From Gigaspora margarita (lineage: Eukaryota; Glomeromycota; Glomeromycetes; Diversisporales; Gigasporaceae), in NCBI GenBank assembly GCA_009809945.1, contig WTPW01002188.1, positions 1-64,000 on the forward strand: a stretch of 64,000 nt of DNA. The letters are read 5' to 3'. A model generated the notes under the pieces. The model was not told the DNA's origin, did no database searches, and worked only from the letters and a program-made list of their open reading frames with translations. Positions 34,141 through 47,773 of the stretch are shown one piece after another. How positions within the stretch are numbered: position 1 is the first letter of the stretch; each line of letters starts with the position of its first letter. Position numbers and translations under genes: made by a program.

Positions 34141-37100
34141 CTAACGAAGTTCTTTAACAAATAATTGTAAGCAAGCGAACGAGAGCATGATGAAACTCAT
34201 AAACAACAATGCTAATTTCGTAACATCTGACCAATAAGCTGAGGCATCAAATCCAAAGGTTGATAAAATAGTTGCACCAGGCACCTGTTACCGAAAAAAA
34301 TAAAATTTAAATTAATCTAATTTGATTAAATATTATTATAATTAGTATAAATATAAAGTTGCATACATCTATTTGCAGACCATATTTCTCTTCCGTCAAC
34401 TGAAGGTATTTAACTTCATTGACGAGCATAGCTTCAAATGCGTAATTGAAAAAGGATAAATTTTTAAGCCAAGCTAAGTAACCCGGAATTGATTCTATAA
34501 TAGAAAATGTCAGTTACTTGGATTCGAAAAAGAAAATTCAACATTAAAGTAAATTAAATACTCACCTTTATTGAGCAGCAAGCCACCAAACAACATGCTG
34601 AATAACATGACCAAACTACTCAAAAGGCTGGCAACACCAACCTCTTTGAAAATAATGCCGATACATAAACAGATGCTCGCTGCGGTTAGATTAAATAATA
34701 CTAAAACGAGCAAGAATTTGAAAAACTCGGAAAGCCCAGGAACTAGGCCAACCATATGATAAATAATTATGCTCATGAGAATTGGGGGCACAACTCTCAG
34801 GGGGATTATGTCAAAGAGAACCTAATAAATTATAATTACATATTAATTTAATTTTTGTATGATTCAAGGAAATTTGAATTTAAAAATACCTTTGATGTGA
34901 AATATGTGATTGGAGCGTAATATCCGTTAGCTCGTTCCTTAACAAATATTATTCTTTCTGCTGCGAAAACATTAAGAGAACTCAAGCATCCAAATCCAAG
35001 AAGAGCACACATGAAGAATAATATACCCATGCGATTTTGGAACCCAGCGATGTCATTAGTAACTTTGAAGAACAAAGCACCACAAAGTACTAAAATAATC
35101 CACTGTTAATAATGATATAGTTGAAATATATATATGTGTTTAAACGAAACTTACATGCAAGGAAAATACTGATACAATAATGTGTTAGCATTAGCATAGG
35201 ATTTCTATACAAATTCTTAAAGGTACGGTCCGATAAAATTTGAAATTGTGTAGCCCACGATGCACGGCGATGAGAACTGAGAATTAATGATTCTTGAACC
35301 GATGTTAAAACTAGTTCATCCTGTTCGTTGCTGAATAAACAAAATATTATTTTAAAAAAAAAATTGATAATAAAATCCTTTAAAAAACAAACATTTCTTA
35401 CCTGTTTATAGCAAGATCTATTTCAGATGTAACTCCAGCGGCAATTGGACTCCTACGATAACTTTCAACCAACATCCTTAAATGATCGCTCATGTTATCA
35501 CCAATTTCTCCCATATTAATATCATGAGTGCTGTTTTCTCTTGGAAGGTTGTTTTCTCTTGGACGGCGGTTGTTTAGCTCGAAAGAACCAACATTATCTT
35601 CTGATGTTCGTGGAGTGTATAATTGTGAATCCTGAATCTCGTGAATTGAATTTCGGGTTGGAAGTTGAGGTCGAGCTCCTGGTATAGAAACGTTTCCATT
35701 TGAATTTGAATCTTGATTTTCGTTCGTATCATCATGCTGTCTCGCGGCGTACATGGTCAAATCAACTAATGATCAACATATTAGTTATAACGTAAATTTT
35801 TTTTTTGAAATTAATAAAACTATTGTTTAAACTATTGTTTTTAAAACATACCAAGATAATCTGCAATATTGAAACCAGGAGGACATTTATGCCCAATACT
35901 TTCAAAATAAGATTGACATCTACTTGCTTCACCAGAATATATCATGTGACCATTGCCAAGCAATAATAACTGATCAAATAAAGCAAATATATTGCTTCTT
36001 GGTTGATGAATCGTACAAATTACGGTACGGCGATAATCTCTTGCCAAAGTTACAAGAGATTCTACTACATTGTAAGCGTTGTAGGCATCTAATCCTGAAG
36101 TTGGTTCATCAAGGAAGAGAATTGATGGTGAAGTAACTAGTTCACAAGCAATCGACACACGACGTTTTTCTCCACCCGAAATCGATCGTGTACCTGATTA
36201 TATGAAAATATAAGTTGATATCTTTAAAAAGACAACTATAGTTTTAAATTTAGCTGAAAGACACAAATTATACCAGTATCCCCTATTTTTGAATCTCTAA
36301 TATCAATAATTCCGAGTTCCTTCATAGTTTCAATTACTCGATACTTTTTCGCATCGATTGTCATTTCAGCCGGTAAACGTAATAGAGCGCTGTATAAGAT
36401 TGTTTCATAAACAGTTAAGGTGGGTAATAAATGATCTTCTTGATCGACATACCTGATAATAAGAAAATAAGGTTACTATATATAATAAGCATATATTACG
36501 CATTAAATAATAAATTCAAAGCGTACCCAACCACACTTTTAAATTCCTCATCTCTAACTGCCCTTCCATTTACATATATATCACCACTAACAATACCAGC
36601 TTTATTTTTACGAGCAAGAATGTCCAAAAAACTAGTTTTACCAGCACCGGAACCACCCAAAATTGCCATAACTTGACCAGGTTTTACAACACCATGTATT
36701 GAAGAAAGAATTTCTTTTTCTCCAACAAAATAACCGACATTTCTAAAAAGTAATGTGGCAGGAGTATGATTAGCCATAAGTTTTGCGGTCTCATCGTCAA
36801 GTACAATTTCACCGTAAGAATCTTGTGATCTTCGATCTTGAGACAAACTATGAATAACTTAAAAAAAAATAATAAGTTATATAATCAAGTTAATGATATG
36901 GATAAATTTTTTGATATAAGTTAGATATTTTGGGAATCATTTACCTGCAAAAATACCCGCAACCAAAATAAATACTACTAACACCGACAAGATAATATAA
37001 GCAGTATTTTTAGGTTTACGTGGTCTCTACATTTCCATAACGAAAAAAATCAGCATCCAATTAATTTAGGTCTAATGCTAAATAATGTATCATGCGATTG

Positions 37101-37859
37101 ATATAAAATGCACCTTTTGGGATACTCACTTCAAATCCGGGGACTTCAGTGTAATGGAGACATTCACCACTATCACAATCCAACATAATATTTTCATCAC
37201 CAAAAACTGACAAAATTAGTTCGTTCATTGCAGGCTCTTTCAAAATAAAAGGTAATCTAATTTAGTTAATTTAGTTATATTGAGAAATTGGGATGAAACA
37301 TTATCACTCACAAACCTGAAAATCTGCATTCATTTGTATTTTTACATTTAAAATCGGCAGGTCCTTTAATTTCCTCCACTAGCCATTCAGATAGATCTAA
37401 AATACAAAGAATAAAATTTTTTGATGAAGTATTTGCAAATTAAAATTATCTTTCAACAATCTAATAATGACAATAATGACGTACCAATAGAACCATCTTT
37501 CCCACATAACATTTCCCCAATTACACATTCACATTTAATTGTATCACATTTATAAATTGTAGTGTTTTTATCATCAGTAATTTCTTGATCAAAAGAGCAA
37601 CCATTTAAATGACAATAAAATGATTCAGTTTGATTGATCCAAACTGTAATAATAAATTTAAAAATGAGTGAAAAAAGTGAATATAATATAAAATTATATA
37701 TGTAATGAATGATTATTTACATTGAAAATCACAATTTTCTGTGGTACGATTGCAAGAAAAAGTGACTTGAGGAGGTTGATTAGGAAGCATGTCTAAAATT
37801 TTCCTATCTAAAAGATTCAAGTAGAAATAAATCAATTAGAAAAATTTGATAATATATAA

Positions 37860-37907
<48 letters not shown>

Positions 37908-38884
37908 TAGATAATCGTAGCACCTACTTTTTACATCGCACATTTGAAAATTCTCGCGTACAATAAACCCTCCTTTATAACAAGTACCATTCATCCCTGT
38001 AACCACCATACGATCACAAGCCCTATCGTCATTACAAACTGTAATATAACATGAAATTTGGCAATTTCAAAAAATGGTTAAAGGAAAAAATATATATGAT
38101 TTGAAAAATTAGAATATACCAACCATTACAATTGATTCCTCCCCATCCTTCAGAACACTGACAAAGTTCATCTGGTTCGCGTGGTTTACGATTGATCCCA
38201 TCTGCCAAGGAACTGCACGCTAAAAATATAATTTATAATTTTGTCACCAAACCACGAATAAATAGTATCGATATACCAAATCTTGAATAGTCTGTGGATC
38301 CCATGTTACAACACGTGTGAATTCGTGTTCAACCCTAAACCTTATATATAGGATGAATCAGCAGAAACAAAGAAAATAAGTACCTTAAATTCTTAAAAAA
38401 ATTTTTTTAGTTTCAACTGATTCATCCTATATATATATATATATTTTTTTTTTTTTGTCTTTCGATTTTTTTTTTTTATAAAAAAATTATCGATTAAAAA
38501 AAAAAACTCAGAATTAGATCAAACAGAAAACATACCTGGTATTGAACAATCGTTACCAGTAAAACCAGAAGGACATTCACACCTTCCACTATAATCACTA
38601 CAGTTAGAAAAATGCGAGCATGGAAACCCTTTAAGGTGACAATCAAAACAAGGAGGGCATTTTGGGTCACGTTCAGGTTCAGTTTGTAATAAACCAAATT
38701 CAAGAGGTGAATGACGTGAATAAGCAGCTCTGGGAGAGATCAGTGAGTTTAAAAATCGTTCGCTGTCACGACGTGATGGAGATTTTGCCGAAACGATCTG
38801 GAACAACAGAAAAGTTATCCAGAGTAGTATATAAAATATTGAACCATGGCATCTTTTTTGGAGTGCAAGATACATTACTAGCAC
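34141..38884 (-). CDS. ABCG-family half transporter with EGF-like domain (Adp1-type), 17 exons
   Basis: Exons on minus: 38884-38536, 38219-38124, 38038-37928, 37807-37721, 37643-37485, 37396-37316, 37236-37130, 37026-36945, 36857-36527, 36452-36274, 36193-35852, 35765-35402, 35330-35155, 35089-34890, 34821-34566, 34494-34367 and 34284-34141. They total 3192 nt (1063 aa plus TAG), all with GT-AG borders. Residues 1-35 form a signal peptide or anchor. Cys-rich EGF-like modules follow ([12 protein letters not shown], then [12 protein letters not shown]), and a membrane segment lies at about 335-355. The ATPase has Walker A GGSGAGKT, a Q-loop (YVDQED), signature ISGGEKRR, Walker B ILFLDEP, D-loop SGLD and switch His TIHQPR, all intact. 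After a ~120-residue polar linker come about six C-terminal membrane helices. This reverse order (ATPase before membrane domain) defines ABCG/White transporters. Size and layout match yeast Adp1 (1049 aa); the substrate is unknown. ATG 38884 or 38875 could start it. Confidence 0.92.
37861..37902. repeat. AAT microsatellite in an intron of the ABC transporter
   Basis: About 14 AAT units lie in the intron between exons 3 and 4. Confidence 0.95.
38334..38432. repeat. Hairpin in intron 1 of the ABC transporter
   Basis: TATATATAGGATGAATCAGC and GACTGATTCATCCTATATATA form inverted arms ~60 bp apart. This is probably a small MITE in the 316-bp first intron. Confidence 0.6.
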
Positions 38885-41240
38885 CTTTCTATATTAAAAT
38901 TAAAATAAATGATATTTTGATATTTGAAATTCTAGTTAAAAATAATTAAGCTCCAACACCTTTCAAAAAAAGATAATATTAAATATATATACAATACCGT
39001 TATATATATGTCATAAATAAATGAACCATTTTAGCCAAATTATCCTTATATACATAATCGAACATCTATAACATGTGACCCAAATATTTATATCACGTGA
39101 ATAAAAAAAAACGCCGAATTACAGAATTAGCTGCTATTGTAATTAGCTAGAAAGTGTTGTACATCAACTCCTGAGCTTGTCTCAACCTTCATTTTGAAGA
39201 ATAATGGGGAATTGATACTTTCACGCCCTATTCGGGTTTTACCGCCAAACTTTTTATTTCTTTTTAAAAAAAAAAAAAAACGTTTTTTTTGTAACTCGGA
39301 ATATTAAATAAAAATTATGAAATTAAAAATTATCAAATCTAATCTGTTCTGATAACGGTTTAAAGATAATATCTGATATACACGAGTAACGAAACAATTA
39401 CAAACTAAATTCCGAAATTTCTAAATTTGTAGAATCCGCAGTTATAATAAATAATGGATTTTTTGGTTAAATTTGTTAAAAATTTGAGGCATAAGCTTAT
39501 TATTGACCCAGTCAAAAAATATTTGATAATTGATAATGCTTGTCGGATCAACAGAACAAATTCGTACAATTACAGATTATTTTTACGGAAAAATAACCTT
39601 TTCGAGTTTAAACTTTTTTACGTAAAGTGGGTACGGCCGAGTTTGGATTTTTTTTTTTTTGAACAGGCCCAGGTCATATAAATCCCAGTGTCTGTAACGA
39701 GTCCACGTGATTGATTATCTTTTATTATTTTAGGTCATTCAACGTTTAAAATTTTTCACTGAAATTACCAACATGCTGGTAAGATCAATTCATTTTTACT
39801 CGTGTTAATTTAATAAGGAAAGAAAATATTTATTAACTGTTAAAGTATTGGAAAATCGCGAAATACTATACTTCAAACATATTCAATAATTTAAATTAGT
39901 GAGTATATTCAGATTTAAGAGGATGAAATATTAGGTATTACTGCAACAAATAGTAACCCGAATATTGGAATTAAAGTTGAGATTGATCATCATGATAATT
40001 ATTGATTTAGCAAATATAAAATTATGAAATTATAAAAAAATTCCGTAGATAAGTGTGATCTGAATAACGTATAATTTTTTTAGCGGGATAATGTCATGAA
40101 TAATAAGATATTCATTTATTTTCCAAAATCAGAAGGATGAATTATTTTTTTGTTAAATATTTGGATTGGATTTAGAAGATCCGAATTGCTACAAATTGAA
40201 GAAAACCTCATTAAAATTGTGTGTGTGTGTGTTGATCTTCACAAAATGTAATGGTTTATTACCATGAATGTGAAAAAGCATTTATTTATTTCATTGTCTA
40301 AAATCAACAGATGTGATCTGGATAAACTACTTCTGGCAAACTTATAAAATTGGTATTTTTTTAAAAAAAGCACAATAATATGGCATTCATTTATGATCAA
40401 CAATCTACAGATTTGAATGATCCATATGAATTACTTTTCTTGATTATTGTTGTTACATTATGGAATAAGATTATTAGCCAACCTAGTTTGCTATATATAT
40501 GCAGTGTAATAGCTTAAGTACGTAAGTACGTAAGTACGTACGTATGTACGTACGTACGTACGTATGTACGTACGTACGTACGTATGTACGTACGTATGTA
40601 CATGCGTAAGCTGGATTATATCAAATTTTATCGCATATAGTTAGGTCGCGCAATCTTTTATGCTTGTGTCTTTCTCGTGCGAAGAAATAAGCTTGAAAGG
40701 AAATTTCCATCTGCATCTTTATAAAATATTTGAAATTACTATTGTCATTTCAATTACAACTATAAATTATTGTGTTTGAAATATAAAATCAAGGTGTGAC
40801 GTTTTGAGATTGTGATAAAAAGCTTCTTTTAGCTTCATCTATATTTATTGTATTATTTTATTTATTTTATTTTATTTTATTATATCTTTTTTTTTCTTGT
40901 TTTAATCGGATTTTTTACCGATATTGCTAAAGATTGAAAGAATTCGATAAATTTAAATTATATTCATGTGATTATGAAATACTAATTACCAGTACTGTAA
41001 AATTTGAAATGAGGCCGGGGAGCTATAGATAACTTTTTGACGTAAAAGAACTAGGTTTTGGAGTAGGTGAAAGCTATATATCAGATATAAAAAAAAATAG
41101 AAAATCTAAGACTAAGTTAGTCTTAATTAAATAAAAAAAAATCATTATTAATAATTGATAGTGGTATACTATATATTACACTGCCCGCTATACCTAATTA
41201 TTAGTCCGACAGCAAAGCCGCCCGTTTTTTAATTTTATTA
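38885..41240. other. Intergenic region upstream of the ABC transporter
   Basis: It should hold the transporter promoter. I see no strong motif apart from poly-T tracts. A 75-codon open frame at 39454-39681 has low-complexity ends and no recognisable domain, so it is not called. The divergent neighbour gene starts only at 45142. Confidence 0.5.
40517..40609. repeat. ACGT/ACGTATGT self-complementary microsatellite
   Basis: Over 90 bases of GTACGTAC with sporadic ATG variants. Every ACGT is a palindrome with a central CpG. Confidence 0.95.
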
Positions 41241-41577
41241 CAGCTGTTTTCATAAATTCTTGGACACTTAACTCCTCGGTCTCATTCTAAGAATTATCTC
41301 AAATTTTTCGAAAATTACTTTGCTATTCTTGGAACTTTGATACATAAACAGCGAAATAGTTACCGAAAAATTAGCGTTAGGTGATTATTAGAATATAGGG
41401 ATGTTAACAATCCAATCTGGTCTTAAGTCTAGACCAGTCCAGACTGGTCCAATCTTAAGATTTAGAGCAATTGTTTTTTTTTTGTGGTCGTTAGTCTAAG
41501 ATCGAACCACATAATATCCCGAGGTTTCGGGAAGCGTGCAAATTTTTAGGGTGTCCCAGAATTTATGAAAACAGTTG
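41241..41577. mobile_element. TA-flanked mariner-like MITE
   Basis: The ends CAGCTGTTTTCATAAATTC and GAATTTATGAAAACAGTTG are inverted over ~28 bp with two mismatches and are flanked by TA (41239-41240, 41578-41579). The interior has a second palindrome, AGTCTAGACCAGTCCAGACT. It carries no transposase. Confidence 0.82.
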
Positions 41578-41904
41578 TAATTGAATCGATTAAATTTCTA
41601 ATTTCTATAAACATCGGTAACTTATTTATTCGGTCATCAATTACTATAGCGATAATGATAGCTATTTTTTTTTTTTTTTTACCATTACCGGGCGGGCTTA
41701 GATTTGGTTTTGGCCCAGCAAACTCGGTCCGACCCATTCCGTATCCTATTAAATATTCTTCAAAAGTTATTTGTCAGAATTAATATCATCAGAGATAATA
41801 TTCGTCAGAAATAATATTCAACATACTCATTACAAGCATTAACGTCTTTCTTAATACTTCTAATCGTCCCAACTTTATCCCGACTGTTTCATGAAAACTA
41901 AATA

Positions 41905-42025
41905 CAGTCAACTCTAAGTGCAAAAGTAAAATCTTGAATTTAGAGAAAAGTTGCTGTAAAATTGATATTACTCTATATGCTTGAGAAAAGTTTTATTAAG
42001 AGTTGCGCTTAAAGAGAGTTGACTG
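41905..42025. mobile_element. CAGTCAACTCT MITE
   Basis: It is 121 bp with ends CAGTCAACTCTAAGTGCA and TGCGCTTAAAGAGAGTTGACTG (partly shown). TA stands on the left and CA on the right, probably a decayed TA duplication. The ends resemble pogo/Tigger termini. Confidence 0.7.
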
Positions 42026-42026
42026 C

Positions 42027-42234
42027 ATATGGGAAGGTTAATAGAAAACAGGCAAATTTTTCTAAATACAGTAATTTTTTTTTTTTTGGCAATAAGTTTT
42101 TTTTTTATAATTCTGTTATATAAGTTATATTAGTAATAAAAAAAAAACTATATTAAGTTTGGTTTAATTGAAATATTGTTAAAATATATGTATATATTAA
42201 TAATTTGCCTGTTTCTATTGACTTTCTCCATATA
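42027..42234. mobile_element. GTTAATAGAAAACAGGCAAA MITE, copy 2 of family
   Basis: The ends AATAGAAAACAGGCAAATT and AATTTGCCTGTTTCTATT are inverted. They resemble the GTCAATAGAAAAG ends at 14230-14482. It directly abuts the previous MITE. Confidence 0.65.
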
Positions 42235-42407
42235 TACAATATATACAGTTAAAAGTGTCTTCTGGTGATAATTATTAACAAGTCTGATATGCACAGCATC
42301 AGCTTGTGGTTTTATCTATTTTGTTCTCTGAGTGAACAATCTCTTTAACTACATCACTTTCTTTGTGCACTTTCTTCTCACGCCAATTTTATATGTTGTG
42401 TGGTAGC

Positions 42408-42562
42408 CTATGAGACTTATGAGACTTATGAGACTCGACTTATGAGACTTATGAGACTCGACTTATGAGACTTATGAGACTCAAACTTATGAGACTTATG
42501 AGACTCGACTTATGAGGCTTATGAGACTCGACTTATGAGATTCGACTTATGAAACTTATGAG
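42408..42562. repeat. TTATGAGAC nonamer minisatellite
   Basis: ACTTATGAG-ACTTATGAG-ACTCG units repeat with a higher-order ~23-bp period, with decayed copies at the right end. Confidence 0.95.
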
Positions 42563-42599
42563 GCTTAATGTTACGGACAGTATCAGGAATGCTTTGAGA

Positions 42600-45141
42600 T
42601 AAAGATTAATCTGCTACAGAAATAATTTATATATTTAACTATATACAGTATTATAGTTAAACTGATTTACCTTGAATCGTTCAACGGTATTAAAGACCTG
42701 AATGGATTTCCTCGAAAGCAATTTCGCCGACAATAAAAATCAGCCAACATAAACGCTAATTCTAAATAGGGTTAAACTATACGAACTTAGTTAATACAGG
42801 ACTATAACAATCAACTCTTGGGAAGTTAATTTAAAATGCACGTGTATAAAGAATATTTGATCATATGATCATGACATCGATTTATCGATTTTTTTTTTTT
42901 TCAATACACTTTACAATAAAAGAGACAAAAAAAAAGTTGATGACGATAAAAATGCGTTATATAATTAGCTTTTAAATTGATTGTTAAATTCCTTTTTTTT
43001 TTCATTTTGTGGCGTCTAGTGGAATGTCAGACAAGTATCTTTTCACAAAATCATGATACGTGCGACCAAGTCCTTGACTAAGCAGTAATTTGGTAATTGA
43101 TAGAAAGATTGAATGAAATATAAAACGAATTTTTTTAAAGATCTTAAAAGAACAGTTTATTTCGGCTAATCTCGGATTAATTAACCTTTCACTTCAACAT
43201 TTAAAATAAAATAAAATAAAACCTGGGGTAATAGATAAAAAGAACAAGTAAATAAGCTAATATCTATATATATATATCTATCTTATATATATATCTTGTA
43301 TATATATCATATATATATATATATTTTTTATATATATATATCGATTTATTATATGATAAGCAATTAAATATTTAAATATAAATATAAATATTTACATAAC
43401 GATAATAGAAATATAATTAGAATTCAAGTAACAGTAGATTTTTTCACACATTTTCAATAAATAACGATAATGGGAATTTCTCATGGAATCACGAATTTAT
43501 GAATTTATATGAATTTATATGAATTTATATTTATGTTAGAAAAAAAAAAGATGACGAAATTCAATGCCGCAGTGAAGACACGTGAGTACACGGAGATTTT
43601 CACATTTTAAAAAGAAGACCAAAAAATCGAATATCTTTTGGATAAACATAAAAGATGATAAGACCCAAAACGGAAACGGTAATATCACAAGAGTACAAAG
43701 GGTGAACAAAGACTCGCGTGTCTCCCGCTCTTTCAAATTTTGTTTGTAATCGACAAGTGTAATTCGAATAGAACACGACATTAATCTAATAAATCAACTA
43801 AGGAGGTATTGTCATACTATGTTATCGGATATTCGGTTATTTCTCGAATCTTTCACCGATCTAATCATCATCATCACTCTCTATATAGTTCGCTATTCTC
43901 CGCCAAACATCTCCGAAGAAAATGCCTACTAACTAAATTTCAAAGTCATTCTCTGATTAAATACATGTCATAATTCGTCATCTCGCATGATTTAATTATG
44001 TGTTTAGTGGTATTTCGCCGCAATAAATCAGTTTTCTTAAAGAAAGTATCATGCGGTTACTCAATCAACAAAACGATGCTAATTTAGCGAGTATTACAAA
44101 TATTTAAATAAATGAGTTCTAAATAAATGCGCGGTAACTTTTTAAATGTGGTAAGACGAGATCAGATATCGTTAAACTATCGTAAATACATCGTACATGT
44201 GGCAAAAGAGAAAAAAATATATATATAACGAACGAAACACCAACATTTCAAGAATCAATCAGGATTCACCAATAAAAGAGATTTTCTTGTGTGATATCAA
44301 TGAACCTGCCGAATATTGAGAAGCAGGTGTCAACGTGGTTTCTTTACGACATGAGACAGGTTTCTTGTTTCACATGTTTATTGTTGCACTGATAAGAAAG
44401 AAATGCAATCCGATCAGCGAGACTGTTTCTCTTCTAAATTGTCATTATCTGAATTTATATCTGATATATATAATATCGATTTATATCATATCTGATTTTT
44501 ATTATATCTGAATTTATGTGTATTCTTATATTCTTATTGATGTACTATATAAATGTACTGTATTTTTTAATTGTATTTTTTTTAAACTTGGAGAACAAAA
44601 ATTATTATGGCTTACGTGTACGTATTGGTTGTTCTTAGTAAAGCGAAAAAAAAAAAAAAAAAAAAATTAAAACTCATTCTCATCCCGTTCATTGCTGCTA
44701 GATTTATTCTTTTTTGATAGCCTCCATTATTGGAAATTGCTCCGACTAATAAATATCTGCTGATGCAAGTATTTATCTTCCCCTTTTCTTTTTCCATCTA
44801 ACGAAAATAATCAAAACTTTCTACTCTTTTTTTTTTTTCCCATCATATTTTTTTTTTTTTATTTATATAAACTGGCTACTATTGATACTTGATACTATAT
44901 AGCTATTATACGTACAATTAATTATCTTTGTATCCGTTTGATACATATTATTTAGTTATTGATAGGTTAAACCTGACGTCAACGTGATCAGTTTTTGCTT
45001 TTCCTATTATAACTATAGGAAAAGGTACAAAAAATTGAATTTTTATATATCCGTGTCCGTATATACCAAAAATAAAACTGTTGACGGTTTGAATTTGGAA
45101 GGCTCGCTTTTTCTTCGCTTTTGTGTTCGACAGGCTGGACC
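42600..45141. other. Intergenic region upstream of the FY-rich gene
   Basis: AT-rich sequence with an (AT)n block at 43262-43345, ATGAATTTAT short repeats at 43497-43535, and homopolymer A/T runs at 44645-44666 and 44827-44860. Open frames on either strand (such as 43536-43781) are low-complexity and not called. The promoter of the gene at 45142 must lie here but is not recognisable. Confidence 0.5.
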
Positions 45142-47773
45142 ATGGCCGATCCACGATCTTTCAGAGACAAATACTATAGGTTGCGAGAAAAATACGATGC
45201 CCTTAACAAGGTTCGTTAACTTTCTAATTTTATATATATGTATATATGTATATATATATATATTTTTTTTTTCTAGCTTATACGCGTGTTAATTCATTTC
45301 GAAAAAGTATGAAATTTGACTTTCTTAATTCCCATTAGCAAAGGGACGAATTAAAACAAAACCTAGAAATAACAAAACACAAGGCGCGCAAGCTAAAAGA
45401 GCATAACAAGTAAATTTTTATTATTATTTTTTTTTTATATCTCGTTTAGATCGTGAATTCATTTTCAAATGTTTAATTTAGTTTTTTTCTTTTTTCATAT
45501 TATTCTTCTTTTTAAACCTTTATATTCCTTTTTATTTATTCTTTTTAAACCTTTATTCCTTTTTATTTATTCTTTTTAACCTTTATTCCTTTATTTTCCT
45601 TTATTCCTTTTTTTTTCACTTTCTTTTATTCATTTCATTTTTTCAGCCGTTTACTCGACCTAATGATGGACATGAATCCCAGTCTTGTTGATGACGTATC
45701 CGGGTATGTGGTTTAGATTTGGTTAAATTCTTTGTAATTGATAAACGACTTTATTTCTTTTCTAGTTTATTTTTAATTGGTTTGACAACACATTTACTAA
45801 TTTTATCCTTTCCTCTTTTATAGTAGCTCTTCGTCTGATGAGTCAGACGTCCTATCTGATGCAACCTCAGACGATCTCGATACTAGTATAACTCATATTA
45901 GTAGATACGGTATTTATCTATGGTTTATTTTTTTTTTTTATGACTAAAATTTTTGTCGTTCTATTCTAAAACATTTTAATTTATATTCCCTTTTCTATTT
46001 GATCTATTTCTTTTTTCATTCATCTTTCATTTTATCCCTTTCATTCATATTCCATTTATCTTTCATTCATCATTTATCTTTCACTTATCCTCATTTATAT
46101 TTTAATCCTTTATTTGTCTTAGAACAACCAAAACAATCGCCCAGAGAGTATAGAAGAAAGGTGTCACCACCTACAACACGAAAACCCCATGTATCTCCTC
46201 AAGCATCAGGTTCAAGAACTACCGGAAAACGCAAAGTAACTTTATTTTTTCGTTTTCGATTATCTTTTTTTATTCGGATTTTCATTCCATTCATTCCCTT
46301 TTTGGTTTATTGATCTACAGACCGATGAAGGTATTGGTGCTGATGAATTGCCAACACAAAAACGTAGGCGCAAAGCTCCGGGTGTGGTAATCTATCTCTT
46401 TCATTCATTTTATTTTAATTATTTTGTAGTTCAAATTTGTCTCTCAACTATTTTTAATTATCACTAATTCTATATCTATTTCTTTTATAGAAAAAGAAAC
46501 GTGACGATCGCACCGATGCTAAGAGGATTGAGGTTAGTATATTATTTTTATATAGTAACTTATGTTTCATGTAATGTCAAACTTTTATATTGTCACACCT
46601 TATTCAATTCTATATTCATTAAATGCTATCTTTTTATTATTATTATTATTATTATTTATAGCCTTTACCTATGAATCCCGATGGAACCTTAAAATTACCT
46701 GTTACTATTGGAAAAGGTACCAATGAGGTGACAATTTATCGTATAGGTAATTATGTTCAATTTATTTTTAATTTATATTTTTAATTTATATATTTAATTT
46801 ATATATTTAATTTATATTTTATTTAATTAATATTTTATAATTTATTTTATAATTTATTTTATAATTTATAGGAAATATAGTCTGGGATAAAGAAGCTTAT
46901 CATACTAATCGATATATATTTCCGGTTGGTTTTATGAGCAAAAAACAATATTTGAGCGCCGTAGATGTTACAAGGAGAACAACATACACCAGTGAAATAT
47001 TGGATGGCGGTGATACTCCAATCGTACGTTTCATTAACGTTATATATATATATATTACTTTAAAAATAATTTCATCATTAATAACATTAATAACCCTTAA
47101 TTTTTGTTTTCAGTTTCAGGTTACCGCCGAAGACCAACCTGGTCGCAAATTTTCTGCTAGTTCTTCTAGTGGTGTTTGGAAAAAGATTCTTGATGAAATT
47201 AATATTCAAGGTGTCCCTTCAAAAACACACGCTAGTGGTCCCGAAATGCTTGGTCTAAGTCATCTAGGTATTACAAAATATATTCAGGTAAATATTTCTA
47301 TTTATAACAATTATTTGCCTATAATCATATTTCTCATCATAATTATTATAATTATTATAATTATTATGATGATTATCTTTTTTATTATTACTCTTATAAT
47401 TGTCGGGATGCTGAAATCTAATAATTTGATTGATTAACCAATAAGGTTTTTTAATTTTGACATCCAAATTTCTGCATAATCCCCCGACAATAATTACCTT
47501 ATTATCTTTATTCATCTTTTTCAATTAATTTTTCATTATTTATCCTTCTTTATTTAGGAATTACCCGGCGCTGAAAAATGCACAAAATATGTGATGCAAC
47601 GTTGGATTGATGACGATCAACCACCACCACCTCCGCCACCTCCTATGAGTATGCCGGTTATTAAACGTGAACCCATGGATGAAGAGGAGGATGATGACGA
47701 TGACAGATCCGCAATTACAAATGGCCATGAACAATACGAACATCAAATAAAAACTGAAGCTAGCAGTCCCTAA
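45142..47773 (+). CDS. FYRN/FYRC domain protein (TBRG1-like), 11 exons
   Basis: Exons: 45142-45210, 45339-45409, 45647-45703, 45824-45909, 46123-46235, 46321-46386, 46491-46532, 46662-46746, 46872-47023, 47114-47287 and 47558-47773. They total 1131 nt, 376 aa plus TAA, all GT-AG. The ATG lies in a good context (GGACCATGG). Residues 1-50 form a basic coiled coil (YYRLREKYDALNKQRDEL). An acidic Ser-rich patch follows at 60-85, then basic stretches usable for nuclear import (KRRRKAPG, KKKRDD). The FYRN domain lies at about 185-240 (VTIYRIGNIVWDKEAY, YIFPVGF) and FYRC at 240-320 (FQVTAEDQPGRKFSASSSSG, GLSHLGITKYIQELPGAEKC). The tail has eight prolines, an IKREPMDEEE motif and a second IKTEAS, both resembling SUMO-type psi-K-x-E sites. 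FY-rich domains occur in chromatin proteins such as MLL and TBRG1. Domain order and length fit TBRG1 (human ~411 aa). Its role here is inferred only. Confidence 0.9.

Noticed and set aside
35398..35760. Separate small protein starting at the internal Met at 35751
   Set aside because: The frame continues without a stop from the ATPase exon across a consensus intron; it is the linker of the ABC transporter.
39454..39681. 75-codon open frame MDFLVKFVKN...
   Set aside because: It has no recognisable domain, ends in a poly-Phe tract from a T-run, and no splice context links it to an exon.
47264..47524. Minus-strand 86-codon open frame
   Set aside because: It lies over the last intron and exon 10 of the FY-rich gene and consists of Asn/Tyr runs from an ATT repeat.
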